Assembly (NCBI GenBank): GCA_031264885.1
Contig: JAISDM010000175.1
Location: 1-9,137 of the forward strand
Direction: 5' to 3'
Origin: Peptococcaceae bacterium
GTDB taxonomy: Bacteria; Bacillota; Peptococcia; DRI-13; UBA5745
Length of the DNA: 9,137 nt
Part shown: positions 1 through 6,649 of the stretch, piece after piece
Position numbering within the stretch: position 1 is the first letter of the stretch
Layout: each line of letters begins with the position of its first letter
Made by a program: the position numbers and the translations under genes
The notes under the pieces: model-generated
The model's database searches: none
The model's input: only the letters and a program-made list of their open reading frames with translations
What the model was told of the DNA's origin: nothing

Positions 1-2622
1 CTGGGGATGGCGCAGGCGTCGGTGGACGCGGTTTACGCGATGACGGCGGCGGATGTGATGACGCTCAGCGATTTTATGGATATATTGGCGCAAGCCGGGG
101 AGGGCGCGGGGAACCCGGCCGGAGAAGGCGCGGCGGGGGCTCAGGCACGGGCTGGGGAAGATTCGGCGGGCGCGGCGGCGGCGGCTCAGGCTTGGGACAG
201 GCCGCGTTCGGGCGCGGCGGCGGCGATAACGGCGGCTCAGGATGAAGGGGCGTCCGCTTCGCCGGATCCGGCGGCGGCTCAGCTGGTTATGCTGAAAAAC
301 ATCAAGGACGCCGCCCTTTCCGGGCGGGGGCTGTCCCCGGCGGAAGCGGCGGAGGTCATGGGTATGGATGTCTCCCAGGCTGGCTTTCTCTACGTTTGCC
401 ACAGGGTATTCGAGCCGGGTTACCGCGGGCCCGACGTGGGATTCTACGATTTAATCCGTTTTATCGCGGAAGACGGGGCCGGCCTGACAGACGCCGGCGG
501 CGGCAGCGGATTGGGCGGCGCGGCGGGGCAGATGTCGTCTCTGCTGGATTTGATGAACGGCGCGCTGGACGAGGAGGAATATACGCCCCGTGACATGGCG
601 CTGCTCCTGGGCGGAATGGCGGGTTCCGCGGCGGGTTCCGCGGGTTCAGCGGACTCCGGAACCGGGACTGGGGCTGGAACCGGAACTGGAACCGAAACCG
701 GCGCCGGGACCGACCCCGGCGCCTCCGCCCCGGCCCCGGCCGCCGCGCTGGACGAGGACATGGTCAAGGTGGTGTACGCCTACCGTTTGGCGCGGGAGGG
801 CCTGATGGAGGGCCGGCGTCTCTCGGTGGAGGAACTGGTCCGCTACGTGCTGGACGATTTGGCTGTCGGCGCTTACAGCTCCTCCTTGAACAGAGAGGAT
901 CTGGCGGGGCTGGAGACCGCCCGGGCGCTTATGGAGGGCACCTCCTCCGGCCGGCGTTATACGCCCCGGGAGATGTCCGCCCTCGTGGACGAAATGGACG
1001 AGGACGCCGTAAAGATGATTTTCGCCTATCGCCTGGAACAGAGCGGCGCGCTGAAGAACCGGCGGCTTTCGGCCCAGGACATTGTCTATTATGTGCTGGA
1101 CGACCTGGCGCGGGGCCAGTTCAGCGATTCTGTCAACGCCGAAGATTTGGACGACCTGGAAACCGCCCGGGCGCTTATGGACGGCGTCCTGGCGGGGACG
1201 CGCTATACCCCGGATCAACTGGCCGGCCTCGTGGGGATGGAGCCGGATATGCTGCGGATCCTCTACGCTTACCGGATCAGCCTTTACGGGGATACCGGCG
1301 CGTGGAAGCTGTCCCTGGCGGAGCTGGTGGATTTTGCCCTAAATGACTTGGCCCGTGACGAGGACTTCGGCGATACCTTCGATCCGGGGACCCTGGAGGA
1401 TTTGGAGCGGCTCCGGCGGATCATGGCCGGCGCTCTGGCGGGGACCGCCTATCGGACGGAGGCATTGGCCGAACTCCTGGAGATGGAGGCGGACGTCCCG
1501 GTCAAGCTCTATTTGCTGAACCGGCGCCGTCACGGGGACATATCCCATTGGCAGGTCTCCCTCCGCGATTTGGTCCGCTTCATCAGCGAGGAGGTTTTGA
1601 CAGATGAAGACCTGGCCGGCCGGATCGACGCCGCGGATACGGAGCGGCTGGACGCGGCCGACCGTCTGACCGCCGCCGTCGTCGCCGGCGCGCAGTATGA
1701 CGCCGGGGATATGACGCGGCTCTTCGACGGAATGTCGGAGGATTTAAGCGGGGATCGGATGCGGCTGCTCTATGTCTATTATTTCAGCCGGAGGGATTCC
1801 GATCCGGCGTGGACCCTCTCCCTCCTGGACCTGTTCAATTTTCTGGCGGAGGACGTGCTGAGGGATCCCTTGTTCGCGGACGTGTTTGACGCCGAAATGA
1901 CGGACCAGATCTTGGACGCGAAGGCGGAGATGGACGACGGCGTTGTGCAGCTGCAAGGGCCCAACTTCTCGCGCCTGGTGATCGAAACCGATTATCCCCT
2001 GGACTCGCCGGAGACTTACGCCTTCATCGGCGGTCTCCTGGCGGAGTGCGGCGCGGACCTGCGGGGCAGCTATTACCTCATCGGGAATTCGGCGATGAAC
2101 TATGAGATGTCGGCGGCCTTTGGCGATGAGCAGACGTTTCTGACCATTCTGACCGCTGTGACCATATTCATCGTGGTGGCCGTCACTTTCCGCTCCCTGC
2201 TGGTTCCGGCGCTGCTGGTTCTGATCATTCAGTGCGGCGTCTATCTCACCGTCTGTCTGATCGGCTTGCAGGGATACAGCATCTACTATTTGGCGTTTTT
2301 GGTGGTGCAGAGCATCCTCATGGGCGCGACGATTGATTATGGGATTTTGTTCACAAATTATTATGTGGAGAACCGCCGTACCCAGGGCCCGCGGGAGGCG
2401 CTGGCCGCGGCTTACAACGGCGCCGTCCATACCATATTGACTTCCGGTTTGATTATGATTCTGGCCACGGGGATTCTGGGGATACTTTTTGAGAATCCTA
2501 CGGTGGGCGAGATTTGTCAGACCATCTCCCGGGGCGCTCTGTGCGCGTCTTTGCTGATCGTGTTTGTCCTGCCGGGCGTGCTTTCCGTCTTTGACCGCTG
2601 GATCTGCAACCGCGATTCGTAG
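1..2622 (+). CDS. MMPL/RND-family membrane protein with tandem-repeat extracytoplasmic domain (5'-truncated)
   Basis: The frame is open from base 1, so the true start is upstream; residues below are numbered from the ATG at base 7. Residues about 1-655 have no membrane helix and consist of repeats of about 82 residues with low-complexity inserts. Five hydrophobic segments follow, at about 709-729, 731-754, 757-786, 804-828 and 839-863. This matches the last five helices (TM8-12) of an RND/MMPL protein, so the repeat region should be the second large extracytoplasmic loop, between TM7 and TM8. The third segment carries TIDYG with D777-Y778, the Asp-Tyr pair that MMPL proteins such as MmpL3 use for proton relay in TM10. 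The family exports lipids or other hydrophobic molecules using the proton gradient; the substrate here is unknown. The first TM half is not in view. The gene precedes murF, and a palindrome covers its last codons. Family assignment is good; function is unassigned. Confidence 0.85.
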   Translation: MGMAQASVDAVYAMTAADVMTLSDFMDILAQAGEGAGNPAGEGAAGAQARAGEDSAGAAAAAQAWDRPRSGAAAAITAAQDEGASASPDPAAAQLVMLKNIKDAALSGRGLSPAEAAEVMGMDVSQAGFLYVCHRVFEPGYRGPDVGFYDLIRFIAEDGAGLTDAGGGSGLGGAAGQMSSLLDLMNGALDEEEYTPRDMALLLGGMAGSAAGSAGSADSGTGTGAGTGTGTETGAGTDPGASAPAPAAALDEDMVKVVYAYRLAREGLMEGRRLSVEELVRYVLDDLAVGAYSSSLNREDLAGLETARALMEGTSSGRRYTPREMSALVDEMDEDAVKMIFAYRLEQSGALKNRRLSAQDIVYYVLDDLARGQFSDSVNAEDLDDLETARALMDGVLAGTRYTPDQLAGLVGMEPDMLRILYAYRISLYGDTGAWKLSLAELVDFALNDLARDEDFGDTFDPGTLEDLERLRRIMAGALAGTAYRTEALAELLEMEADVPVKLYLLNRRRHGDISHWQVSLRDLVRFISEEVLTDEDLAGRIDAADTERLDAADRLTAAVVAGAQYDAGDMTRLFDGMSEDLSGDRMRLLYVYYFSRRDSDPAWTLSLLDLFNFLAEDVLRDPLFADVFDAEMTDQILDAKAEMDDGVVQLQGPNFSRLVIETDYPLDSPETYAFIGGLLAECGADLRGSYYLIGNSAMNYEMSAAFGDEQTFLTILTAVTIFIVVAVTFRSLLVPALLVLIIQCGVYLTVCLIGLQGYSIYYLAFLVVQSILMGATIDYGILFTNYYVENRRTQGPREALAAAYNGAVHTILTSGLIMILATGILGILFENPTVGEICQTISRGALCASLLIVFVLPGVLSVFDRWICNRDS
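94..276 (+). repeat. Ala/Gly-rich low-complexity segment in the MMPL gene
   Basis: Codons about 30-90 encode an Ala/Gly/Glu-rich stretch that matches no part of the repeat unit. At DNA level GGCGGCTCAG recurs at 180-189, 231-240 and 273-282, within runs of GCG. It is probably a flexible insert grown by slippage or short duplications within the repeat array, since repeat-like sequence lies on both sides (LSDFMDILA before it, LSP...FLYV after it). Confidence 0.65.
331..1941 (+). repeat. Protein-level tandem repeats of about 82 residues inside the MMPL gene
   Basis: Repeat starts marked by a Tyr (mostly YTP) fall at residues 192, 318, 400, 482 and 564 (bases 580, 958, 1204, 1450, 1696). Three consecutive spacings are exactly 82 residues. 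The 192-318 spacing is 126, which becomes about 82 once a Gly/Thr insert of about 44 residues is removed. A degenerate unit starts near residue 109 (LSP). The unit consensus is roughly YTP-x-E-M-x-x-L, then DED-M-x-K-x-x-YAYRL, then LS-x-x-E-LV-x-x-VLDDLA, then a D/E-rich stretch, then LE-x-AR-x-LM-x-G. Units 2 and 3 are the most alike: 20 identical bases at 916-935 and 1162-1181, exactly 246 bp apart, suggest recent duplication. The last unit (564 to about 645) runs into the conserved membrane-proximal part. Confidence 0.85.
658..717 (+). repeat. GGAACC/GGAACT-type hexamer tract encoding a Gly-Thr linker
   Basis: Bases 658-717 are degenerate tandem hexamers (GGAACC, GGGACT, GGAACT) read in frame as alternating Gly-Thr/Ala with a few Glu and Asp. 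The tract lies in an insert at about residues 205-248 that interrupts one 82-residue unit just before its DEDMVK helix. The hexamer period keeps the frame, so changes in copy number would alter linker length without breaking the gene. Confidence 0.75.
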
Positions 2623-2841
2623 TTTGGCGCAGTTTGGCGCAATTACCCGGTGGAGGGGGAGGATGCCGGCCTTACGGCTCCGCGTTTTGAATTTCTACGG
2701 CTCACTTTGCTGCAAAAGCCAAACTCGCTCCGCTCAGACAGTGGCTTTTGCGGACGCAAATTTCGCCGGGAAATTCTAAAACGCTCCGCCTAATCGGCCG
2801 TCATCCTCCCCCTCCACCGGATGCCGAGCTAAACTACGAAT
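2615..2841. repeat. Long imperfect palindrome between the MMPL gene and murF (MITE-like or cruciform element)
   Basis: A perfect 19-bp inverted repeat pairs 2647-2665 (CCGGTGGAGGGGGAGGATG) with 2802-2820. Further in, these pair: 2667-2671 with 2796-2800, 2682-2688 (GCGTTTT) with 2778-2784, 2689-2694 with 2771-2776, and 2712-2720 (GCAAAAGCC) with 2743-2751, leaving a 22-nt loop. Further out, ATTCGTAGTTT at 2615-2625 pairs with 2831-2841. The stem is therefore over 200 nt, with small bulges. The left outer arm contains the MMPL stop codon TAG (2620-2622), and the right arm ends 23 bp before the murF ATG. No coding capacity is credible here. It could be a non-autonomous mobile palindrome, or act as a strong transcript hairpin separating the two genes. 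No target-site duplication is evident. Confidence 0.85.
2621..2640 (+). repeat. 10-bp tandem duplication after the MMPL stop
   Basis: AGTTTGGCGC occurs twice in direct succession (2621-2630 and 2631-2640), starting within the TAG stop codon. It lies on the left arm of the palindrome. Removing one copy makes the left spacer (11 nt) nearly equal to the right one (10 nt), so it looks like a small duplication acquired after the palindrome formed. Confidence 0.8.
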
Positions 2842-2864
2842 TGAGGTAGAACGGGGTAAGAATT

Positions 2865-4262
2865 ATGTATGGATTGACTTTGGCGGATTGCGCGTCTATT
2901 ATGAAGGGACAGCTGTCGGGTTCGGGTGATCGGGTTCCTCAGGGAGCCAGCATAGACTCCCGGACGCTTGTTCCGGGAGATCTTTTTTTTGCTTTGCGGG
3001 GAGAAAAAACGGATGGGCGCCGCTATTTGCGGGAGGCTCAGGCGAGGGGTGCGGCGGGGGCGGTGGTCGAGGGGCGGCCGCCGGAATCCGCGCCGGATGA
3101 TTTCCCCGTGATCCTGACCGGGGACGCCGCGGAGGGGCTGCGGGCGCTGGCTTTGGCTCAGCGGCGGCTGTTCCGCGGGCATGTGGCGGCGATTACCGGC
3201 AGCACGGGCAAGACCACGACGAAGGAGATTTTGTCGGCCATATTTGAGGAGATGGGCCCGGTTCTAAAAACTCAGGGCAATTTTAATAATCTGCTGGGGC
3301 TTCCGCTGACTGTGCTGTCATTGAACGAAAGCCACCGGAGCATGGTCTTGGAAATGGGCATGAGCGGTTTGGGGGAGATAGACCGGCTGGCGTCTATAGC
3401 CAGGCCGGACAGCGGTGTGGTCACGAATATCGGGCATGTTCATATAGAGAAATTAGGATCCAGGGAGAACATTGCCCGGGCCAAATGTGAGTTGTTTGCG
3501 CATTTAAGCCCGGAGGGGACGCTCATTCTGAATGAGTCGGATCTCAAGTGGACGCGGTCGTGGCTTCATCTGGCGGCCTGTGCCGTGACGCTGGCGGGGA
3601 GGACGGAGACCGGCTCCGATTTTTGGGTGAGCTGTCCCGGGAAGCAGGACAGGAATGGACTGCGTTACTGTTTCTACATGGGCCGGCAGCGGGTGCTGGA
3701 GGGGCGTTTGCCTATGCCGGGGCGGCACAACGGACTCAACGCGCTGATGGCTTCTTTGGCGGCGCGCGGCGCCGGGATGAGCTGGACGGAGATCGGCCGC
3801 GGGCTGGCCCGGATCCGCCCCGCCGGCATGCGGTTTGAATTTATGGACTGTCCCGGATGGGGGGCGACGCTGATCCACGACGCCTACAACGCGAATCCGG
3901 ATTCGATGGCCGCGGCTCTGAAGACGCTGAAAGAAGTGGGAGAAGGGCGTCTGGGGGCGGTTCTGGGGGATATGAATGAGTTGGGCGCGTATGCTTCTCA
4001 GGCCCATTTGGAAACAGGCCGGCTGGCGGGCCGGCTGGGACTGGATTTTTTGGTGACGGTGGGCGGGCTGGCGAAGGGCATCGCTGACGGAGCGATGGAG
4101 GCGGGGATGCCTGAAAGCCGGGTTCTGACCGCGGAGGACAACGGGGAGGCTTTGCGCCGGCTGCGAAAACTGGCGCGGCCGGGCGATTGGATCCTGTTCA
4201 AAGGGTCCAGAACGGTTCATATGGAGGACATCATAACCGCCATGCGATCGGAAGAAGGTTGA
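2865..4262 (+). CDS. murF: UDP-N-acetylmuramoyl-tripeptide--D-alanyl-D-alanine ligase MurF
   Basis: A cytoplasmic ATP-dependent ligase that adds D-Ala-D-Ala to the UDP-MurNAc-tripeptide, the last cytosolic ligation before MraY. The 465 residues fit the family length. The N-terminal domain shows DSR...GDLFFALRGEKTDG (31-51). The ATP-binding P-loop is TGSTGKTTTKE (111-121), followed by NFNNLLGLP (139-147), EMGMSG (163-168) and NIGHVHIE (188-195). K207 in AKCELF sits at the position of the carbamylated lysine of Mur ligases; the Cys after it is commonly Gly in MurF. The C-terminal domain has HDAYNANPDSM (338-348), GDMNELG (368-374) and FKGSRTVHMED (445-455). The ATG at 2865 is the only sensible start. 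Its ribosome site is weak (GGGG at 2853-2856; GAGGT at 2843-2847 is rather far). It is the first gene of the murF-mraY-murD-ftsW block, and murE is not adjacent. Confidence 0.96.
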   Translation: MYGLTLADCASIMKGQLSGSGDRVPQGASIDSRTLVPGDLFFALRGEKTDGRRYLREAQARGAAGAVVEGRPPESAPDDFPVILTGDAAEGLRALALAQRRLFRGHVAAITGSTGKTTTKEILSAIFEEMGPVLKTQGNFNNLLGLPLTVLSLNESHRSMVLEMGMSGLGEIDRLASIARPDSGVVTNIGHVHIEKLGSRENIARAKCELFAHLSPEGTLILNESDLKWTRSWLHLAACAVTLAGRTETGSDFWVSCPGKQDRNGLRYCFYMGRQRVLEGRLPMPGRHNGLNALMASLAARGAGMSWTEIGRGLARIRPAGMRFEFMDCPGWGATLIHDAYNANPDSMAAALKTLKEVGEGRLGAVLGDMNELGAYASQAHLETGRLAGRLGLDFLVTVGGLAKGIADGAMEAGMPESRVLTAEDNGEALRRLRKLARPGDWILFKGSRTVHMEDIITAMRSEEG

Positions 4263-4269
4263 ATGGGCA

Positions 4270-5229
4270 ATGCCTAATTACGTGACGGCGGGAATCGGAG
4301 CGCTGGTCTTGGGCTTGGTATTGGGGCCGCTTTTGATTCCCCGTTTAAGAAAACTCAATTTTGGTCAATATATACGCAGCGACGGCCCTCAGCGGCATTT
4401 GAGCAAGTCGGGCACGCCGACCATGGGCGGGCTCCTCTTCTTAATCATATTGCCCGCGGTTCAAGTGATCTCCAGAAATACGGATCTGCGGAGTCTGATG
4501 GTTTTATTGGCTGTTATTGGGTTTGGACTGATCGGCATGACGGACGATCTCCTGAAATTCCGTCACAGGCAGTCGGAAGGGCTGAGCCCGGGGCAAAAAA
4601 TGGCCGCTCAGATCGTGTTTTCCCTGATCTTTGTCACGTTGGTTTACGGGCTGACCGGAGTCAGGGAGGTGACGCTGCCTGTAAGCGGCCGAGTGCTGCG
4701 TTTGGGCCTGTGGTATATCCCGGTGATGATGTTCGTGATGGTGGGTACGGTCAACGCGGTGAATCTGACCGACGGGGTGGACGGATTGGCCGCGGGGGTC
4801 ACCTTTATCGTGGCGCTGGCTTATGTGCTGCTGTTCAGAGCCTGGAACCTGGACGGCCTGACGAGATTCGCGGGCGCGCTGGCGGGGGTGTGTCTGGGCT
4901 TCCTGCTGTATAATCTGCATCCCGCGAGATTGTTTATGGGCGACACAGGCGCTTTCTGCTTAGGGGGCGCGGTGGGCGCTCTGGCTGTTTTATCGGATAC
5001 GGCGGCGCTCCTGCCCTTGCTGGGCGCCGTATATGTGCTGGAAGCGGGGTCGGACATTCTCCAAGTGGCTTACTTTAAATGGACGCGCGGCAGACGGCTG
5101 TTTCGTATGGCGCCCTTGCACCATCATTTCGAACTGAAGGGATGGAGCGAGGAGAGAATCGCGGTTGTTTTTTGGCTGGTATCGGCTTTGGCGGCTGTGC
5201 TGTTCCTGTGGATCGAGATCAAGCTTTAG
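4270..5229 (+). CDS. mraY: Phospho-N-acetylmuramoyl-pentapeptide-transferase MraY
   Basis: An integral membrane enzyme that transfers phospho-MurNAc-pentapeptide from UDP to undecaprenyl phosphate, giving lipid I. It is 319 residues long, typical for the family, and hydrophobic throughout. Signature motifs appear in order: FGQYIRSDGPQRHLSKSGTPTMGG-type region (31-54), the catalytic Asp pair in TDDLLKF (D92, D93), NLTDGVDGLAAG (165-176), FMGDTGA with D225 as Mg-binding/catalytic Asp, and MAPLHHHFELKGWSE (280-294). The ATG at 4270 is 7 bp after the murF stop. The GAAGAAGG at 4251-4258, inside the murF end, serves as ribosome site, so translation is probably coupled to murF. An ATG at 4263 is out of frame. 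The segment VLEAGSDILQ (256-265) differs a little from the common ET-x-SVILQ, a small variation without obvious consequence. Confidence 0.97.
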   Translation: MPNYVTAGIGALVLGLVLGPLLIPRLRKLNFGQYIRSDGPQRHLSKSGTPTMGGLLFLIILPAVQVISRNTDLRSLMVLLAVIGFGLIGMTDDLLKFRHRQSEGLSPGQKMAAQIVFSLIFVTLVYGLTGVREVTLPVSGRVLRLGLWYIPVMMFVMVGTVNAVNLTDGVDGLAAGVTFIVALAYVLLFRAWNLDGLTRFAGALAGVCLGFLLYNLHPARLFMGDTGAFCLGGAVGALAVLSDTAALLPLLGAVYVLEAGSDILQVAYFKWTRGRRLFRMAPLHHHFELKGWSEERIAVVFWLVSALAAVLFLWIEIKL

Positions 5230-5233
5230 GAGG
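5228..5233 (+). promoter_or_regulatory. Shine-Dalgarno site that fixes the murD start
   Basis: AGGAGG begins within the mraY TAG stop and ends 6 nt before the ATG at 5240. This choice removes 25 upstream residues that would overlap mraY and that have no MurD similarity. Confidence 0.88.
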
Positions 5234-5239
5234 AACCCT

Positions 5240-6649
5240 ATGTTCAAAGATAAAAGATATTTTGTTTTGGGAGCGGCGAAAAGCGGGACAGCGGCGGCGG
5301 CTTTCCTGGCCGAACGCGGGGCCCGGGTGTGGATCAACGATTTGAAAGAGCGGGCCTCTTTGGATGAGGCGGTCTTGTCCGATCTGGAGTCCATGGGCGT
5401 GACGTGCATTCTGGGGGAGCATGGGAATCCGGCGGAGCTTGGGGCGGATTATGTGGTTCAAAGCCCGGGCGTGCCTTATAACAGTCCGCCGTCGGCTCGG
5501 GCGCGGGCGGCGGGGATCCCGCTGATCGGTGAGATAGAGCTGGCTTATTCTGTGTGCCGGGCGGAGATTCTGGCGGTGACGGGCACCAACGGAAAGACCA
5601 CAACCACGGCCTTGCTGGGGCAGATGCTCCGGGACGGGGGCAGGGATGTGTTCGTCGGGGGCAACATCGGCGTTCCGTTTATCCTTCACGCGGATTCGCT
5701 GAGGCCGGATCAGTTGGCTGTGCTGGAGGTCTCCAGCTTTCAGCTGGAGACCGTTGAATCCTTCAGGCCCGGGATCTCTGTGATTCTGAATGTGACTCCG
5801 GATCATTTGGAGCGCCACGGGGGCTTTGAGAATTATTTGGCGGCCAAGGCGAATATATTCAAAAATCAGAAAGCCTCCGACCGGCTGATTTTGAACTGGG
5901 ATGATCCCCTGACGCGCTCTCTGGCGGAACACGCGGAGGCCCGGATTCTGTTTTTCAGCGGGAAACAGGAACTGGAGGAGGGCGCTTTCCTCAGAGACGG
6001 CGCGCTCACTGTCCGGGCGCCGGAGCGGGAAGGCGGCCTGGCTTGCGGCCTAGTTCACCGAAATGAATTGAAGATTCCCGGAGCGCATAATATTGAAAAC
6101 GCGCTGGCGGCTCTGCTGGCGGGGTGGGTCATGGGTGTCCCGGCCGGCCGGCTGCGGCACAGTCTGAGAACTTTCCCGGGGGTGGCGCACCGTTTGGAAC
6201 CTGTGCTGGAGCGGGAAGGGGTGCTGTTTGTCAATGATTCCAAAGGCACCAATACGGACGCTTCCATCAAGGCCATTGAAGCCTTTGAGCGTCCCATCGT
6301 CCTGATCGCGGGCGGACTGGGGAAGGGCGGGGATTACGGGCCCTTCGCGGAACTGATCCGCAGGAAGGTCAAATATGTGGCGCTGATCGGGCAGGACGCG
6401 GAGAAGATCCGGCGCTCTCTGGAGAAAGCCGGCTTCACGCGGTGGGCTTACGCTGAGGATATGGAATCCGCGGTGAGGCAGGCCAGGGACGCGGCGGAAG
6501 CGGGGGATGTGGTGCTGCTGTCGCCGGCCTGCGCCAGTTATGATATGTTTCGCGATTTCGAACAGAGGGGAGATGTTTTTAAGGAGATCGTGAGACGCGT
6601 GGCGGGGAAGGAGGACTGCCATGGGAGCGAAGAAGAAAAACGCGCCTGA
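5240..6649 (+). CDS. murD: UDP-N-acetylmuramoylalanine--D-glutamate ligase MurD
   Basis: A cytosolic ATP-dependent ligase that adds D-Glu to UDP-MurNAc-L-Ala. With the ATG at 5240 it has 469 residues, slightly above the usual 440-460, mostly because of its charged tail. Domain 1 is a Rossmann-type UDP-binding fold starting FVLGAAKSGTAAA (8-20), with QSPGVPYNSP (74-83). The P-loop is TGTNGKTTTT (114-123). GGNIGVP (140-146), EVSSFQLE (163-170), NVTPDHLERHG (184-194) and AKANIF (K203, the likely carbamylated Lys) follow. Domain 3 contains FPGVAHRLE (312-320), NDSKGTNTDAS (332-342), AGGLGKGGDY (357-366) and LSPACASYDMFRDFEQRGDVF (427-447). An upstream in-frame ATG at 5165 lies inside mraY and is rejected. 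The last 29 bp overlap ftsW and carry its ribosome site upstream, so the two genes are likely coupled. Confidence 0.96.
   Translation: MFKDKRYFVLGAAKSGTAAAAFLAERGARVWINDLKERASLDEAVLSDLESMGVTCILGEHGNPAELGADYVVQSPGVPYNSPPSARARAAGIPLIGEIELAYSVCRAEILAVTGTNGKTTTTALLGQMLRDGGRDVFVGGNIGVPFILHADSLRPDQLAVLEVSSFQLETVESFRPGISVILNVTPDHLERHGGFENYLAAKANIFKNQKASDRLILNWDDPLTRSLAEHAEARILFFSGKQELEEGAFLRDGALTVRAPEREGGLACGLVHRNELKIPGAHNIENALAALLAGWVMGVPAGRLRHSLRTFPGVAHRLEPVLEREGVLFVNDSKGTNTDASIKAIEAFERPIVLIAGGLGKGGDYGPFAELIRRKVKYVALIGQDAEKIRRSLEKAGFTRWAYAEDMESAVRQARDAAEAGDVVLLSPACASYDMFRDFEQRGDVFKEIVRRVAGKEDCHGSEEEKRA
6608..6614 (+). promoter_or_regulatory. Shine-Dalgarno site for ftsW inside murD
   Basis: AAGGAGG, 6 nt before the ATG at 6621, lies wholly within the murD coding sequence and fixes the ftsW start and the 29-bp overlap. 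Confidence 0.88.

Noticed and set aside
1744..2430. 228-codon minus-strand open frame
   Set aside because: Antisense shadow of the MMPL membrane part, caused by high G+C; no recognisable protein.
2564..2779. 71-codon plus-strand open frame across the palindrome
   Set aside because: Overlaps the MMPL end and consists mainly of palindrome arms.
5165..5239. Upstream ATG giving a 494-residue MurD
   Set aside because: The extension overlaps mraY and has no family similarity; the ATG at 5240 has an ideal AGGAGG.
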